This document shows, piece by piece, positions 20,160 through 21,561 of a stretch of DNA of 21,561 bases (position 1 is the first letter of the stretch; each line of letters begins with the position of its first letter). Position numbers and translations under genes: made by a program. The DNA comes from Thalassiosira profunda (taxonomy: Eukaryota > Bacillariophyta > Thalassiosirophyceae > Thalassiosirales > Thalassiosiraceae), in the NCBI GenBank assembly GCA_036939355.1, contig JALLAP010001785.1, positions 1 to 21,561 on the forward strand, read 5' to 3'. The notes under the pieces were generated by a model. The model saw nothing but the letters and a program-made list of their open reading frames with translations. It did no database searches and was not told the DNA's origin.

Positions 20160-21482
20160 GGCGCCGAGCGGATTGCGGGAGTTCGATTGCAATTAATCCA
20201 GGGTTGGAAGGGGCTCGCTGGGCTGGCTGTCGACGACGAGCGGAGGAGCGCGGGGCGGGTGGTGGGAGTGGGGGTTTCTTCGTGCCCCTGAAACGTCAGG
20301 TGCAGCCCACTCGTTGCTGCCCACCGCGCGAGGAATGCGAAGGAGAGCGCCCGGTTACCGGCCCGTGCTTTGCCCGCGCGCGCGTCGATCGATGGGATGG
20401 AAGCGGGAATAGGAGGGTTGCATCAAGCGGCAGGTTCAGCATGAACCAGCCAAGTTGCGTGGCGTGCGCCTCTCGCTCGATCGCGCGCGAGGATCCGCTG
20501 CTGCTTCCACGGGGAAGGAAAGAACAACAAAGAGCAACAAAAATGCTTGGGCGATACCTCGGACAGTCGCGTGCCTTAAGTAAATGAGATGGTTAAGTCA
20601 CGAGTGATTTGCGCGACCATGCGAGACGTTGAAAGCCTGCACTAAGATACATACATAGATTAGAGACCGCGTGAGATCCACCAACATGGGTGCCTGACCT
20701 GGAAGCGAGTGTGCGCCTCTCTCTGTTGTCTGTTGTGTCTCTCATGCTCTTGGCAGTTAGTTGCAAAAAAGTGGAGGGCACACACTACACCACAAACAAG
20801 AGCATCGTTGATGTCTGTGGTTGATGCCAAGAAATTCCCCGCTATCTGCAAAAAAAAAACACTGTCACCGCTCGCTCCACTCCAAGTATCATGATCATCA
20901 TGCCTCCACTGAGCGAGACGAGTGGGTCATATCTGTCTCCTCTCAGTGGGCTTTCAGGTTCAGGCTTTCTTTCTCATTCTCAGAGTTTTTTTTCAGAGTC
21001 AGACAGAGGATAACACAGAGAGCCGACCCTCTCGGATAACCTCTTTGGCGCGTACTAAGGGGTATCTACCCTACAAACAAGAACAATGGAATGCGGGGGA
21101 TCGTATTGAGTGAAAGGCCAAGGGCTGCGCTTTGTTGTTTGGCACACAAAGCTTGCTGCACGTTGGTTGCTTGCCTGCCCAGCTCCTCGCGCGCGCTCTC
21201 TGGGGCAGTTTTATTTCTACGTACGTAGGTATTGGTACTTGAAATGGCGGCAACTCGACGGCAAAAAGCAGAGTTGAGCCACGGACAGAGTTGAGCCTCC
21301 TGCCTCCTGTGCTGCAGCGCTCTGGTTGCTGGTTGCGCGCGAGCAAGGCAGGCAGACTCCGATGCACCGAGGGGCACAATTGCAATGTTGAGGAGGCACA
21401 CTGCGTCGCGGCGGCGATGATAGAGAGGCTTCAACTAGCGCGGCACCATCCTCGGCACTGATCTGTCTGTCGGCGCGGAATC
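20160..21482. other. 1.3-kb intergenic region without recognised genes
   Basis: This stretch lies between two divergent starts (20159 minus, 21483 plus). It is mixed in composition: GC-rich with alternating GCGC near 20380, an A9 run near 20850, and a T-rich part near 20985. I checked for tRNA-like T-loops and common snRNA motifs by eye and found none. Open frames on both strands are short and feature-free. A small hairpin is listed separately. Confidence 0.6.
20906..20949. repeat. Imperfect inverted repeat / hairpin
   Basis: CCACTGAG at 20906-20913 pairs with CTCAGTGG at 20942-20949, and GAGAC at 20915-20919 pairs with GTCTC at 20935-20939, with a 1-nt versus 2-nt bulge and a 15-nt loop. 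It could be a structured RNA element or a palindromic binding site. No family was recognised. Confidence 0.6.
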
Positions 21483-21561
21483 ATGACGTACTCAAGCTCG
21501 CCGTCCCTGCAGGATCGCCTCGCGGCGTTCCAGGACGCCTCGGCGCCCAAATCGCCCTCCG
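21483..21561 (+). CDS. 5' end of an unidentified protein (3' partial)
   Basis: An ATG at 21483 opens a frame that stays open to the end of the window (26 codons: MTYSSSPSLQDRLAAFQDAS and on). The Ser/Ala/Gln-rich N-terminus is typical of many diatom proteins, and codon use is GC-rich like that of the neighbouring genes. Too little is present for a function. It would be divergent from the STAND ATPase gene. Confidence 0.45.
   Translation, partial: MTYSSSPSLQDRLAAFQDASAPKSPS

Noticed and set aside
21066..21434. Minus-strand 122-codon frame near the right end
   Set aside because: Its composition looks like random translation of GC-rich DNA and no motif is visible.

Overview
The window is eukaryotic nuclear DNA, most likely from a diatom and perhaps a centric one such as Thalassiosira oceanica. 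The clues are GC-rich genes about 0.1-0.5 kb apart, mostly short GT-AG introns (76-117 bp), a bipartite plastid presequence with an ASAFAP-like cleavage site (ASGFA), and an NDVLLGKG...HHGN...GGRF block typical of the DUF6824 family that is greatly expanded in diatoms. The species is inference; the class is well supported.

Layout, left to right. (1) 1-787 (+): 3' end of a DCC/DUF393 protein fused to a ferredoxin-thioredoxin-reductase alpha-like barrel. (2) 1018-2280 (+): secreted GH16 beta-glucanase closely resembling bacterial licheninases, with a Thr-rich linker and an Ig-like tail. (3) 2557-4110 (+): tRNA-dihydrouridine synthase 2. Genes 2 and 3 both carry a nearly identical ~41-bp element upstream (900-941 and 2370-2410). 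(4) 4196-4918 (-): J-domain protein with a mitochondrial-type presequence. (5) 5391-6392 (+): MMACHC (CblC) cobalamin-processing protein, divergent from gene 4. (6) 6633-8061 (-): three-unit polyubiquitin in three exons, whose first exon codes only Met-Gln before a 663-bp very GC-rich intron. (7) 8292-9182 (+): two-exon plastid-targeted protein of unknown function. (8) 9961-13784 (+): two-exon, about 1186-residue regulator-like protein with a C4HC3 zinc finger, a GRWTDEE block, a GAF-like domain and Gln/Pro-rich ends. (9) 14089-20159 (-): eight-exon, about 1.7-kilo-residue STAND/AAA_16 ATPase whose N-terminus is a DUF6824 domain split across mini-exons, followed by a degenerate kinase-like lobe and a TPR-like tail. 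One exon is one base short, so the copy as given is frameshifted. (10) 21483-21561 (+): first codons of a further gene.

Most genes are ordinary housekeeping functions: tRNA modification, chaperone, B12 handling, ubiquitin. The unusual content is the pair of large convergent regulator-like genes at 9961-20159. The second joins a nuclear-type diatom domain to a signal-transduction ATPase. The other unusual item is the repeated upstream element. I found no mobile element with intact genes, CRISPR array, rRNA or tRNA.
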